From Virgibacillus salarius (GTDB taxonomy: Bacteria; Bacillota; Bacilli; Bacillales; Amphibacillaceae), in NCBI RefSeq assembly GCF_039521925.1, contig NZ_BAAACY010000053.1:1-64000 (forward strand): a stretch of 64,000 bases of DNA. Reading direction: 5' to 3'. The position numbers and the translations under genes are program-made. Under the pieces are notes generated by a model. The model saw only the letters and a list, made by a program, of their open reading frames with translations. It searched no databases and was not told the DNA's origin. This document shows, piece by piece, positions 51,569 through 60,713 of this stretch (positions are counted from its first letter, which is position 1; every line of letters starts with the position of its first letter).

Positions 51569-53329
51569 ATGAGAAATACAAAGATTGTATGTACGATTGG
51601 ACCCGCTTCGGAATCAATCGACAAATTAGAAAAACTGATTGAAGCAGGTATGAATGTTGCTAGGTTAAACTTTTCGCATGGTGATTTTGAAGAGCATGGT
51701 GCTCGTATACGTAATATTCGTAAGGCTGCCGAAAAAACAGGGAAAACAGTAGGTATACTATTAGATACAAAAGGGCCAGAAATTCGTACAGGGAACTTTA
51801 AAGATGGAAAGGCAGAGCTTGTTCAAGGTAATGATGTATATGTTTCCATGAAAGAAGTTGAAGGTACTGCTGAGCGTTTTTCTATTACGTATCCGGGATT
51901 AATAAATGATGTACACGAAGGTTCTAAGATACTATTAGATGACGGTCTTATTGAACTAGAGGTTACCGATGTTGATAAAGCGAACCAAGAATTAAAGACG
52001 ACAGCCTTAAATTCTGGACTAATAAAAAATAAAAAAGGGGTAAACGTGCCAAATGTATCCGTAAACCTTCCAGGCATTACTGAAAAGGATGCTAAGGATA
52101 TTGAGTTCGGTATTGAACAAAATGTCGATTTCATTGCCGCATCATTTGTCAGACGTCCATCTGATATATTAGAAATTAAAGAGCTTTTAGAAAAACATCA
52201 TGCTACACATATACAAATTATCCCTAAAATTGAAAATCAAGAAGGTGTTGATAATATCGACAGTATTCTTGAAGTGAGCGATGGACTAATGGTTGCACGT
52301 GGAGATTTGGGAGTAGAAATTCCTGCTGAAGATGTGCCGTTAGTACAGAAAAAATTAATTAAACAATGTAATACAGCAGGTAAACCAGTGATTACAGCAA
52401 CGCAAATGTTAGATTCTATGCAACGAAATCCACGTCCCACAAGAGCAGAGGCATCTGATGTTGCAAATGCTATATTCGATGGTACGGACGCAATTATGCT
52501 ATCAGGAGAAACCGCTGCTGGTGATTATCCAGTTGAATCGGTACAAACAATGAGCAATATTGCAATAAAAGCAGAAACTGGTTTAGATCATCATTCTATT
52601 TTACGAGATCGATCCAAACACGTTGATATGACAATCACAGATGCTATTAGTCAGTCGGTTACGCATACGGCAATGAATTTGTCTGTTAGTTCCATTATTA
52701 CACCAACAGAGAGTGGGCATACCGCACGCATGATTTCCAAATATCGTCCACAGGTACCAATATTGGCAGTAACCTTCTCAGAAAGGGTAAATCGTCAACT
52801 AGCATTGGTCTGGGGAATTCATGCAGTAATGGGTGATCGAGCAAATTCAACGGACGAAATGCTCGATGTCGCAGTTGAGCGTGGATTGCAATCAGGGATT
52901 GTTGAACACGGGAATAGAGTAATCATTACAGCTGGAGTTCCCGTTGGTGAGAGTGGTACAACAAATCTGATGAAGGTACACGTGATAGGTGACGTTATCG
53001 CAAAGGGACAAGGAATTGGGAGAAAAAGTGCATATGGCAAAGCAGTCGTTGTGAAATCTGCTGAAGAAGCAGTGAGGCAAGTACAAGAAGGAGATATTTT
53101 AGTAACATATGGTACAGACAGAGAAATGATGCCAGCAATTGAAAAAGCCAGTGGCATCATAACAGAAGAAGGTGGCTTAACTTCTCATGCGGCGGTTGTT
53201 GGTTTAAGCCTTGGTATTCCGGTTGTTGTAGGTGTTAAAAACGTATTTGATGTTATCAAAAATGCAGAAGATATTACAATTGATGGCGCAAAAGGTGATA
53301 TTTATCAAGGACATACAAGAGTCCTTTAA
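51569..53329 (+). CDS. pyk: Pyruvate kinase with C-terminal PEP-utilising domain
   Basis: Glycolytic enzyme (586 aa) that makes pyruvate and ATP from PEP. Core motifs are RLNFSHG, DTKGPEIRTG, KIENQEGVDNID and the ARGDLGVEI/TATQMLDSM active-site blocks. The extra domain from about 475 carries EEGGLTSHAAVVGLSLGIPV, the phosphohistidine-domain motif T-S-H-A seen in Bacillaceae Pyk. Length is typical for the group. Confidence 0.97.
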   Translation: MRNTKIVCTIGPASESIDKLEKLIEAGMNVARLNFSHGDFEEHGARIRNIRKAAEKTGKTVGILLDTKGPEIRTGNFKDGKAELVQGNDVYVSMKEVEGTAERFSITYPGLINDVHEGSKILLDDGLIELEVTDVDKANQELKTTALNSGLIKNKKGVNVPNVSVNLPGITEKDAKDIEFGIEQNVDFIAASFVRRPSDILEIKELLEKHHATHIQIIPKIENQEGVDNIDSILEVSDGLMVARGDLGVEIPAEDVPLVQKKLIKQCNTAGKPVITATQMLDSMQRNPRPTRAEASDVANAIFDGTDAIMLSGETAAGDYPVESVQTMSNIAIKAETGLDHHSILRDRSKHVDMTITDAISQSVTHTAMNLSVSSIITPTESGHTARMISKYRPQVPILAVTFSERVNRQLALVWGIHAVMGDRANSTDEMLDVAVERGLQSGIVEHGNRVIITAGVPVGESGTTNLMKVHVIGDVIAKGQGIGRKSAYGKAVVVKSAEEAVRQVQEGDILVTYGTDREMMPAIEKASGIITEEGGLTSHAAVVGLSLGIPVVVGVKNVFDVIKNAEDITIDGAKGDIYQGHTRVL

Positions 53330-53334
53330 CGAAG

Positions 53335-53380
53335 AAACAGTGAAAAAGGACGATAATCCTTTTTCACTGTTTACTTTTTT
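53335..53380 (+). terminator. pyk terminator
   Basis: Stem AACAGTGAAAAAGGA/TCCTTTTTCACTGTT with a 7-nt loop and TTTACTTTTTT tail. Confidence 0.85.
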
Positions 53381-53430
53381 CTTTAATTCGTATCATATTA
53401 TGACAATACTTTGTAGAGGGAGCTAAATCT

Positions 53431-53820
53431 ATGCGTTGGTTTTTGTTGATAGCGTTTTTATTATCCGCGTTAGAGATAGGTGTATTTATATGGGTTGGTG
53501 GTATGATAGGCGCATGGTGGGTTGTTCTATTAATATTACTAACTGGTGCAGTAGGGTTTTTATTAGCGAAGCAACAGGGTATTGAAACATGGAAGCGCGC
53601 ACAACTTTCTATGCAAAAAGGAGAAGCGCCTACTGGCTACATTATTGATGGCATCTGTATTTTAATTGGTGCTGTTTTATTAGTAACGCCAGGTTTTATA
53701 TCAGATTTTATTGGGTTTATGTTAGTAATCCCAACAACACGGAGACCGTTTAGGAAAAAGATAGAGCAATTTATAAAACGATGGATTACAAATCGAAAGA
53801 TAATCTACCGTAGATGGTAA
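53431..53820 (+). CDS. fxsA: FxsA family membrane protein
   Basis: A 129-residue membrane protein of the FxsA family (YtzA in B. subtilis), with about three hydrophobic segments (3-22, 26-47, 67-95) and a basic C-terminus. E. coli FxsA relieves phage F exclusion when overproduced; the native role in Bacilli is unknown. GAGGGAG precedes the ATG. It converges with ytvI, only 2 bp apart. Confidence 0.9.
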   Translation: MRWFLLIAFLLSALEIGVFIWVGGMIGAWWVVLLILLTGAVGFLLAKQQGIETWKRAQLSMQKGEAPTGYIIDGICILIGAVLLVTPGFISDFIGFMLVIPTTRRPFRKKIEQFIKRWITNRKIIYRRW

Positions 53821-53822
53821 TA

Positions 53823-54929
53823 TTAGCCTTTAATAAACTGCAAAATTTCTTGAAATGTACCTGCTTGATGTAATGCATTTATGATGATCAAGAAGACAGG
53901 CGCTAGTATAAATCCAACTACGCCCCAAAGCTGTATACCTACAAACAATGTAATTAATGCTGCTAAAGGGTGAAGTCCCATACTTGAAGCAAGTATTTTT
54001 GGCTCAATAAACTGACGAATAATAATAATTAAACCATATAGAATAGCTAAACTAATAGTCATAGAATAATTACCAATTAGGAATACGTAGACCATCCAAG
54101 GAATAAAGATAATTCCCGAGCCAATATATGGGAGGATGTCCATCATTGCCGAGTAGAGTGCAATTGTAAAAGCATGTTCGATGTTTAATAGTAATAAACC
54201 AACATAAACGAGTAAAGCAGTTATCAATACAAGAATACATTGAGCTTTGATATATCCAGATATTGTTCTTTTTAAATGTCTCGCGATATTAGCCATTGGT
54301 TGCTTGGCGAAGCTTGGACTCAAATTCTTTAAAAGATGCTTTAGGCTGTCATAATCATTTGTAATTAAAAAAACCGCAAGAAGAATAAAGAGAATGACAG
54401 TGATAGAACTAGGTAAGCTAGTAATGAAAGCTGGTATCTTGAAGAGTAGATCTTGTACAAAAGTGGTTCCGCTTGCAGTAAGATTAGTAACAAACTGTTT
54501 TATATTTTCACTGATCGCTAATTGTTGAGAAGTGTCTAACATGCGAACATAAGAAATAATTTTCTGATATAATGGTATGATGGTGTTATTAATAAAATCT
54601 GTTACGAAGAGACTAATTGTTTGGAAATGCTGTGGTATCTCATCTGCTAAAAATTGTGTGCCTTGTAATAGCTCGGAAAAAATGAATAGTAGAATACCCC
54701 CTAGAGTGGCAATGATTATAATCATGATAAAGGTAACTGCTAGCATTCTAGGGAATTTCAGCTTTCTTTCAAGGATTGATACTACTGGATTTATTAGAGC
54801 TGATAGAAGTATTGCAATCACTAAAGGGTATAAATATGCAAAGCTTTTCGTAACAACGATGCACAAAACAATGAAGACGATAGCAACAATAAAAAAACGT
54901 AATGTTTGAAATAAAATTGGCTTGTACAT
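53823..54929 (-). CDS. ytvI: AI-2E/PerM family membrane protein YtvI
   Basis: A 368-residue polytopic membrane protein (about 7-8 hydrophobic segments) of the AI-2E transporter/PerM superfamily. The C-terminal LAILYGLIIIIRQFIEPKILASSMGLHPLAALI block is diagnostic. The adjacent fxsA and pyk genes are the B. subtilis ytvI context, where the protein is listed as a sporulation integral membrane protein. Substrate is unknown. GAGGTTA precedes the ATG. Confidence 0.88.
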   Translation of the reverse strand: MYKPILFQTLRFFIVAIVFIVLCIVVTKSFAYLYPLVIAILLSALINPVVSILERKLKFPRMLAVTFIMIIIIATLGGILLFIFSELLQGTQFLADEIPQHFQTISLFVTDFINNTIIPLYQKIISYVRMLDTSQQLAISENIKQFVTNLTASGTTFVQDLLFKIPAFITSLPSSITVILFILLAVFLITNDYDSLKHLLKNLSPSFAKQPMANIARHLKRTISGYIKAQCILVLITALLVYVGLLLLNIEHAFTIALYSAMMDILPYIGSGIIFIPWMVYVFLIGNYSMTISLAILYGLIIIIRQFIEPKILASSMGLHPLAALITLFVGIQLWGVVGFILAPVFLIIINALHQAGTFQEILQFIKG

Positions 54930-55071
54930 AATGTAACCTCATTTTTATAGAATTCTAATAGCTTCTTTTAATTACATATGAAATTTTAATGAAGAATAGA
55001 CGTATAAATTAGTAAAGTCGATGTTCATTGTACAAACGAGCGTTGGTTTTCTTTTTTTCTACATATAACTG

Positions 55072-55230
55072 AAAGTGAAACCTTGACTTTAAGCAATCAA
55101 GCGATATGTAAGTGGAAATCGACTGCCAGTAAATGTCCGAGTGGTTCAAAGGCCTTTAGGTCATACCTCTTGTGGTACTAACATCCTTGGGGGATAAACA
55201 AAACCCTAAGGATTGAAGCTTCACTTTATA
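55072..55230 (-). repeat. Dispersed repeat family B, copy 2
   Basis: On the minus strand it reads ATAAAGTGAAGCTTCAATCC, TGTTTATCCCCC, GATGTTAGTACCACAAG and GGTATGACCT, parallel to copy 1 at 35835. The other end has GAAAGTGAAACCTTGA, so both ends carry AGTGAAxC-TT in inverted orientation. It has no gene. It occupies the ytvI-citZ gap. Confidence 0.7.
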
Positions 55231-55348
55231 TGAATTTAATGGGGAATATTTATTGAAGTAAATCCATTTTTTGCAAGAAATACGTGGTTCTTGTAAAATT
55301 TATTGGTAAAATTAATCGGTTTCAATTCACATTAGATTCATAATACTT

Positions 55349-55374
55349 TATAATTATCCATGGGGATAATTATA
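55349..55374. promoter_or_regulatory. Perfect operator-like palindrome before citZ
   Basis: Arms TATAATTATCC (55349-55359) and GGATAATTATA (55364-55374) are perfectly inverted around ATGG, 67 bp before the citZ start. The dyad contains ATAAT/ATTAT half sites that recall the CcpC pattern ATAA-N7-TTAT, though the spacing differs. Regulation of citZ by CcpC or a CitR-like protein is inferred. Confidence 0.55.
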
Positions 55375-55440
55375 ATTTTGTAAGAATATTGTCGAAAAAA
55401 AGATAATATCCTGAATAATTAATAAAGGAGAGGGTTTGTT

Positions 55441-56559
55441 ATGACAGCAACAACGAAAGGCCTTGAAGGAGTTGTAGCAACTCAATCGTCAATTAGTTCT
55501 ATCATAGATGACCAGCTGACATATGTTGGATATAAGATTGATGATTTAGCCGAGAATTCGAGCTTTGAAGAGATCATTTACCTGTTATGGAATCAAAAAC
55601 TTCCAACAAAAGCTGAATTAGATGCTATGAAAAAAGAGCTTGCTGCAAATATGGAATTGCCTGATGCAGTACTTAATCATCTACGATCCTATGATCTTTC
55701 TTCTGTTCACCCAATGGCAGCGCTGCGAACTGCTATTTCTTTATTAGGGCTTTATGATGAAGAGGCAGATGTCATGGAGAGGGAAGTCAATAAGAAGAAA
55801 GCAATCCGTATACAAGCGAAAATCTCTACAATTGTTACTGCTTTTGCAAGAATTCGTCAGGGTAAAGACCCTATTAAGCCAAAAAAAGAATATAGTTACT
55901 CCGAGAACTTCTTGTATATGCTTAACGGTGTAGAACCAAAAGATGTCGAAGTAGAAGCAATTAATAAAGCATTCGTACTTCATGCAGATCATGAATTGAA
56001 TGCTTCCACATTTACTGCTCGTGTATGTGTGGCAACGTTATCTGATATCTACTCAGGCGTTACTGCTGCAATAGGTGCTTTAAAAGGCCCACTTCATGGG
56101 GGAGCCAATGAAGGTGTTATGAAAATGCTAACAGAAATTGGCGAAGAGGAAAATGCTATACCATATATTAAGAAAAAACTAGAAAGCAAAGAGAAAATCA
56201 TGGGTATGGGACACCGCGTTTATCGTAATGGTGATCCACGTGCCAAGTTTTTAAAAGAAATGTCAAGACAGCTCACAGAATTAACTGGTCAACCGAAATG
56301 GTATAATATGTCCGTTAAAATTGAAGATTACATTAAAGAGCATAAAGGGCTTCCTGCAAACGTAGATTTCTATTCGGCTTCTGTATACCACAGCTTGGGA
56401 ATAGACCACGACTTATTTACACCGATATTTGCCATAAGCCGTGTTTCGGGATGGTTAGCTCATATTCTTGAACAATACGATAATAACCGATTAATTCGCC
56501 CTCGTGCTGATTACATTGGTCCAAAATCGCCCGAATATGTAGCTATAGACAAACGCTAA
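55441..56559 (+). CDS. citZ: Citrate synthase
   Basis: First enzyme of the TCA cycle (372 aa). It carries the catalytic His in GPLHGGANEGVM (about 219-230), the second His in GMGHRVY (about 258), and Asp in VDFYSASVYH (about 308). The short Gram-positive type fits. AGGAGAGGG precedes the ATG. It leads citZ-icd-mdh, as in B. subtilis, with an operator-like palindrome upstream. Confidence 0.97.
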   Translation: MTATTKGLEGVVATQSSISSIIDDQLTYVGYKIDDLAENSSFEEIIYLLWNQKLPTKAELDAMKKELAANMELPDAVLNHLRSYDLSSVHPMAALRTAISLLGLYDEEADVMEREVNKKKAIRIQAKISTIVTAFARIRQGKDPIKPKKEYSYSENFLYMLNGVEPKDVEVEAINKAFVLHADHELNASTFTARVCVATLSDIYSGVTAAIGALKGPLHGGANEGVMKMLTEIGEEENAIPYIKKKLESKEKIMGMGHRVYRNGDPRAKFLKEMSRQLTELTGQPKWYNMSVKIEDYIKEHKGLPANVDFYSASVYHSLGIDHDLFTPIFAISRVSGWLAHILEQYDNNRLIRPRADYIGPKSPEYVAIDKR

Positions 56560-56706
56560 TATCGTGTTTATTAGCGTAATCTTTATGCCGTTATGAGGGG
56601 AAAGAAACAACATCACTACTAGTTTGGTAGCAAGCAAAGATTTTCACATAAGTAAATCTTTGCTAAACTATAGATGCAGAATGAATTATAGGAGGTAACG
56701 ATTGCT

Positions 56707-57978
56707 ATGACACAAGGGGAAAAAATTATTGTAGAAAATGGAAAAATGAATGTTCCAGATACACCGATTGTACCGTTTATTGAAGGGGATGGTACTGGTC
56801 CGGATATTTGGGCTGCTGCTAGTAAAGTAATTGAAGCTGCGGTTGAGAAAGCTTACAATGGAACGAAAAAAATTGAATGGTTAGAAGTTTATGCTGGTCA
56901 AAAAGCCTATGACAAAACAGGTGAGTGGTTACCAAAGGATACACTTGATAAAATTAATGAATATAAGATTGCGATTAAAGGTCCGCTTACAACACCGATT
57001 GGTGGAGGAATTCGTTCTCTTAATGTAGCGCTTCGTCAAGAATTAGATCTATTTACTTGCTTACGCCCAGTTCGTTATTTTGAAGGTGTTCCGTCACCAG
57101 TTAAACGTCCAGAAGATGTGGACATGGTAATTTTCCGTGAAAATACGGAGGACATCTACGCTGGAATTGAATGGCAAAAAGGCTCGGATGAAGTTAAGAA
57201 AGTGATTAAGTTTCTAAAAAATGAAATGAACGTTTCTAATATCCGATTCCCGGAAACTTCTGGTATTGGAGTAAAACCAGTTTCTGAAGAAGGTACAAAA
57301 CGACTTGTACGCTCAAGTATTCAATACGCATTAAATGAAGGGCGTAAAAGTGTTACTTTAGTACATAAAGGTAACATCATGAAGTTTACAGAAGGTGCAT
57401 TTAAAGCTTGGGGCTATGAAGTAGCAGAAGAAGAGTTTGGTGATAAAGTATTTACATGGGCAGAGTATGATCGTATTGTTGAAAAAGAAGGAAAAGATGC
57501 AGCTAACAAAGCGCAAGATGATGCATTAGCAGCTGGTAAAATTTTAGTTAAAGATGCAATCGCTGATATTTTCCTACAACAAATTCTTACTCGTCCAAAT
57601 GAGTTTGATGTTGTAGCGACAATGAACTTAAATGGGGACTACATTTCAGATGCACTTGCTGCACAAGTAGGTGGAATTGGTATAGCACCAGGCGCTAATA
57701 TTAATTACGATACAGGTCATGCTATTTTTGAAGCTACTCATGGTACAGCTCCTAAATATGCAGGGTTAGATAAAGTAAATCCGTCATCTGTTATTTTATC
57801 AGCTGTTCTTATGTTAGAGCATTTAGGATGGAGAGAAGCAGCTGATCTTATTACAAATGCAATGGATAAAACAATTGCTTCTAAAGTGGTAACCTATGAT
57901 TTTGCTCGCTTGATGGATGGTGCAACAGAGGTTAAATGTTCAGAATTTGGTAACGAACTTATTAAAAACATGGACTAA
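56707..57978 (+). CDS. icd: NADP-dependent isocitrate dehydrogenase
   Basis: TCA-cycle enzyme (423 aa) that makes 2-oxoglutarate and NADPH. Substrate-binding Ser/Arg region IRSLNVALRQELDLF, then FRENTEDIYAGIEW, and metal-binding DYISDALAAQVGG. The adenine-site segment HGTAPKYAG is present. ATAGGAGG precedes the ATG. It follows citZ after 147 bp and mdh follows 21 bp later. Confidence 0.97.
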   Translation: MTQGEKIIVENGKMNVPDTPIVPFIEGDGTGPDIWAAASKVIEAAVEKAYNGTKKIEWLEVYAGQKAYDKTGEWLPKDTLDKINEYKIAIKGPLTTPIGGGIRSLNVALRQELDLFTCLRPVRYFEGVPSPVKRPEDVDMVIFRENTEDIYAGIEWQKGSDEVKKVIKFLKNEMNVSNIRFPETSGIGVKPVSEEGTKRLVRSSIQYALNEGRKSVTLVHKGNIMKFTEGAFKAWGYEVAEEEFGDKVFTWAEYDRIVEKEGKDAANKAQDDALAAGKILVKDAIADIFLQQILTRPNEFDVVATMNLNGDYISDALAAQVGGIGIAPGANINYDTGHAIFEATHGTAPKYAGLDKVNPSSVILSAVLMLEHLGWREAADLITNAMDKTIASKVVTYDFARLMDGATEVKCSEFGNELIKNMD

Positions 57979-57999
57979 TACACAAAGGGGATTTTTTAA

Positions 58000-58938
58000 A
58001 TGGCTATAAAGAGAAGTAAGATATCTGTAATTGGCTCAGGCTTTACAGGGGCAACTACTGCTTTAATGCTAGCTCAAAAAGAACTAGGAGATATAGTCCT
58101 TGTTGATATTCCAAACATGGAAGACCCAACAAAAGGAAAAGCCCTTGATATGCTAGAAGCTAGTCCTGTACAGGGCTTTGATGCTTCCATTAGTGGAACA
58201 TCAAATTATGAAGATACAAAAGACTCTGACCTGATAATCATTACAGCTGGAATTGCTAGAAAACCAGGTATGAGCCGTGATGATTTAGTTAATACAAATG
58301 CTAAAATCATGAAATCCGTTGCAAAAGAAGTTGTTAACTATTCGCCTGAAACGTATATTGTAGTGTTAACAAATCCTGTTGATGCCATGACTTATACAAT
58401 TTTTAAAGAATCTGGTCTTCCAAAAGAACGTGTTATTGGTCAGTCTGGTGTACTTGATACAGCAAGGTTCCGTACATTTGTTGCCCAAGAACTTAATTTA
58501 TCGGTTAAAGATGTTACTGGATTTGTGTTAGGTGGACACGGTGATGACATGGTGCCATTAATTCGTTATTCCTATGCAGGTGGAATTCCATTAGAAAAGC
58601 TAATTTCGAAGGATCGCTTAGATGCAATTGTGGAACGTACACGTAAAGGCGGGGGAGAAATTGTCAGTCTATTAGGGAATGGAAGTGCCTATTATGCTCC
58701 TGCTGCATCATTAACAGTTATGGCCGAGGCTATTCTGAAGGATCAGCGTCGCGTTCTTCCAGCAATTGCATATTTAGAAGGTGAATACGGCTATTCTGAT
58801 ATTTACCTAGGGGTTCCTACTGTGCTAGGCGGAAAAGGAATTGAAGAGATCATTGAGTTAGACTTAACAGATGAAGAGAAAGCAGCTTTAGATAAATCAG
58901 CTGACTCTGTTAAAAATGTTTTAAACATATTAGATTAA
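58000..58938 (+). CDS. mdh: Malate dehydrogenase
   Basis: NAD-dependent enzyme (312 aa) of the LDH-like MDH class that makes oxaloacetate. The nucleotide-binding GSGFTGATTA (12-21), catalytic His in VLGGHGDDMVPL (about 180) and IARKPGMSRDDL (substrate Arg) are present. AAGGGGAT precedes the ATG. It ends the citZ-icd-mdh unit with a hairpin terminator. Confidence 0.97.
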   Translation: MAIKRSKISVIGSGFTGATTALMLAQKELGDIVLVDIPNMEDPTKGKALDMLEASPVQGFDASISGTSNYEDTKDSDLIIITAGIARKPGMSRDDLVNTNAKIMKSVAKEVVNYSPETYIVVLTNPVDAMTYTIFKESGLPKERVIGQSGVLDTARFRTFVAQELNLSVKDVTGFVLGGHGDDMVPLIRYSYAGGIPLEKLISKDRLDAIVERTRKGGGEIVSLLGNGSAYYAPAASLTVMAEAILKDQRRVLPAIAYLEGEYGYSDIYLGVPTVLGGKGIEEIIELDLTDEEKAALDKSADSVKNVLNILD

Positions 58939-58989
58939 TTATTGTATATATAAAGAGCACAATCTTAGGATACAAAGTTATACTGAATG

Positions 58990-59048
58990 CTCCCTCTAAG
59001 TAGACAGATTAAAAAATACAATCTGACACTTGGAGGGTGTTTTATTAT
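58990..59048 (+). terminator. mdh terminator
   Basis: Imperfect stem CTCCCTCTAAGTAGACAGATT with AATCTGACACTTGGAGGG, followed by TGTTTTATT, about 50 bp after the mdh stop codon. Confidence 0.65.
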
Positions 59049-59338
59049 TCCCCTTTTTCGACATAGTGATGATTACTGCCAAAGCATGGATACAATGGTC
59101 CGTTAATCAAAGCCGAGCCGACCTACGAATTGCGGAAAACAGCACGAATTTGCAGGTTTATGCAACTACAATAATTTTGCTTAGTCACGTAGCTAGACCC
59201 CGCTGCCCCATACTTCCGTTTGCGATGCGATGATTGAATAAGGATTATTTCGGCTTTAGATATTACTCTGTTTAGCTATGTTTCTTAATGGCTCTTCGCT
59301 CGTTTTATCTGTAAAAAGTGGTAATATAGCTGAGTTTT
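59049..59338. other. Non-coding stretch before the MaoC-like gene
   Basis: No credible gene; the frame 59030-59233 starts inside the mdh terminator and lacks a ribosome site. The sequence is more GC-rich than normal intergenic DNA (GCCGAGCCGACCTACG, AGACCCCGCTGCCCC), perhaps a decayed dispersed repeat, but I found no second copy in the window. AAAGCCGA and TCGGCTTT form an inverted pair at its ends (about 59110 and 59250). Confidence 0.4.
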
Positions 59339-59361
59339 TGTTATAATAGAAAGCGCTTACA
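59339..59361 (+). promoter_or_regulatory. Extended -10 promoter with overlapping cre box before maoC-like gene
   Basis: TGTTATAAT (59339-59347) is an extended -10 element. AGAAAGCGCTTACA (59348-59361) directly follows and matches the CcpA consensus TGWAANCGNTNWCA at all but the first base. A cre at the start point normally represses, so the gene should be off in glucose. Confidence 0.7.
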
Positions 59362-59378
59362 TTATGGGGGGTGTAGTT

Positions 59379-59855
59379 ATGCTAGGTAAGAAACGACCAT
59401 TAGGAAAAGAATTAAATGAAATTCAAGTGGGAGATACTTACTCAGAAACGAAAAAAATGGATGATAGGGACTTATTATTATATTTAGGTTTAACAGGTGA
59501 TGCAAACCCTTTGTATCTTCAACATGATTATGCATCATTAACTGCTTATGAAAAGCCGATTGTACCATCTGTTATGTTATTTGGCATGGTCTCATCATTA
59601 GTATCTATGTCTCTTCCGGGACCTGGTAGCCACATTACACAACATGAAATGACTTTTCCTGCTCCAGTGTACCATAGTACAACAGTAGCTTTTACGTTAG
59701 AAGTAATTGCAATCGATTACCAGAACAAGCAAGTTGCTATGAGTGTGACTGGAACGAATCATGAAAATGAGATTGTCGTTCGCGGTAAGCTGTATGTAAG
59801 TCCAGCTTGTAAACCTAATTCATTGACTGCAAAATCATTAGAAAACTTTTTTTAA
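59379..59855 (+). CDS. MaoC-like hotdog-fold protein
   Basis: A 158-residue hotdog-fold protein of the MaoC/R-hydratase group. The hydratase-2 region reads L-T-G-D-A-N-P-L-Y; active R-specific enoyl-CoA hydratases have His where this protein has Tyr, and the Asp is retained. It may therefore bind but not hydrate acyl-CoA, or do another reaction. The same subfamily seems to occur beside mdh-phoP in other Bacillaceae, judged from memory. The ATG at 59379 has GGGGGGTG upstream. Its promoter carries a cre box, pointing to carbon-catabolite control and fatty-acid use. Confidence 0.85.
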   Translation: MLGKKRPLGKELNEIQVGDTYSETKKMDDRDLLLYLGLTGDANPLYLQHDYASLTAYEKPIVPSVMLFGMVSSLVSMSLPGPGSHITQHEMTFPAPVYHSTTVAFTLEVIAIDYQNKQVAMSVTGTNHENEIVVRGKLYVSPACKPNSLTAKSLENFF

Positions 59856-60020
59856 TAATTTCTAATGTTAGGAAATACTATTCTAAAGAGGGGTAGTATT
59901 TCTTTTTGATTTTGTAAAAAATAATTTACAAACTCCTAACTTGTTCACATTAACTACTATTCATTGTAAGATGAAAGGTGTACCAAATATTCTACTTGCG
60001 AACAGAAACGGGGACTGTAC

Positions 60021-60713
60021 ATGAACGAGAAAATCTTAATTGTCGATGATGAAAAGTCGATTGTTACATTACTAAACTTTAATATTGAAAAAGCAGGCTT
60101 TATTACCGATGTTGCCTATGATGGAGCAGAGGCCGTAAAGAAAGCTGAAGGAAATGATTATGATTTAATTGTTCTAGACCTTATGCTTCCTGAAATGGAT
60201 GGAATGGAAGTTTGTAGGTATTTGCGTAACAATAAAATAGATACACCAATCTTAATGTTAACTGCAAAGGATGAAGAGTTTGATAAGGTGCTCGGACTTG
60301 AGCTTGGCGCTGATGATTACTTAACAAAGCCTTTTAGTCCGAAGGAAGTAATAGCACGAATAAAAGCGATATTAAGAAGATCGAATAAAGTAGAGAAATC
60401 AAATTTTTCTTATATACAAATTGGAGATTTGACGGTCTATCCTGAGAGATACGAGGCAGAAATGAATGATAAAGTAATTACATTTACGCGAAAGGAGTTT
60501 GAACTCCTTTACTATCTGGCGAAAAATAAAGGGAAAGTCATCTCTAGAGATCAACTGCTTAGCGGTGTTTGGGATTATGATTTTGTTGGTGATACGCGAA
60601 TTGTGGATGTTCATGTTTCTCATCTTCGCGATAAAATAGAACCAGATTCTAAAAAACCTGTTTATATTAAAACGGTAAGGGGTCTGGGGTATAAAATGGA
60701 GGACCCTAGTTAA
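60021..60713 (+). CDS. phoP: Phosphate response regulator PhoP
   Basis: OmpR-type response regulator (230 aa). Receiver domain: acidic pair D9/D10, phosphorylated D53 (VLDLMLPEMDG), Lys in LTKPFSP. C-terminal winged helix (about 130-230) with GDTRIVDVHVSHLRDKI. It is activated by PhoR under phosphate limitation and controls teichoic/teichuronic acid and phosphatase genes. Its stop TAA overlaps the phoR ATG by one base. GGGG precedes the ATG. Confidence 0.95.
   Translation: MNEKILIVDDEKSIVTLLNFNIEKAGFITDVAYDGAEAVKKAEGNDYDLIVLDLMLPEMDGMEVCRYLRNNKIDTPILMLTAKDEEFDKVLGLELGADDYLTKPFSPKEVIARIKAILRRSNKVEKSNFSYIQIGDLTVYPERYEAEMNDKVITFTRKEFELLYYLAKNKGKVISRDQLLSGVWDYDFVGDTRIVDVHVSHLRDKIEPDSKKPVYIKTVRGLGYKMEDPS

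Noticed and set aside
52819..53160. 113-codon antisense frame in pyk
   Set aside because: It is a complementary-strand shadow of the strongly conserved pyruvate kinase coding sequence.
59030..59233. 67-codon + strand frame after mdh
   Set aside because: It begins in the arm of the mdh terminator, has no ribosome site of its own and no recognisable pattern.
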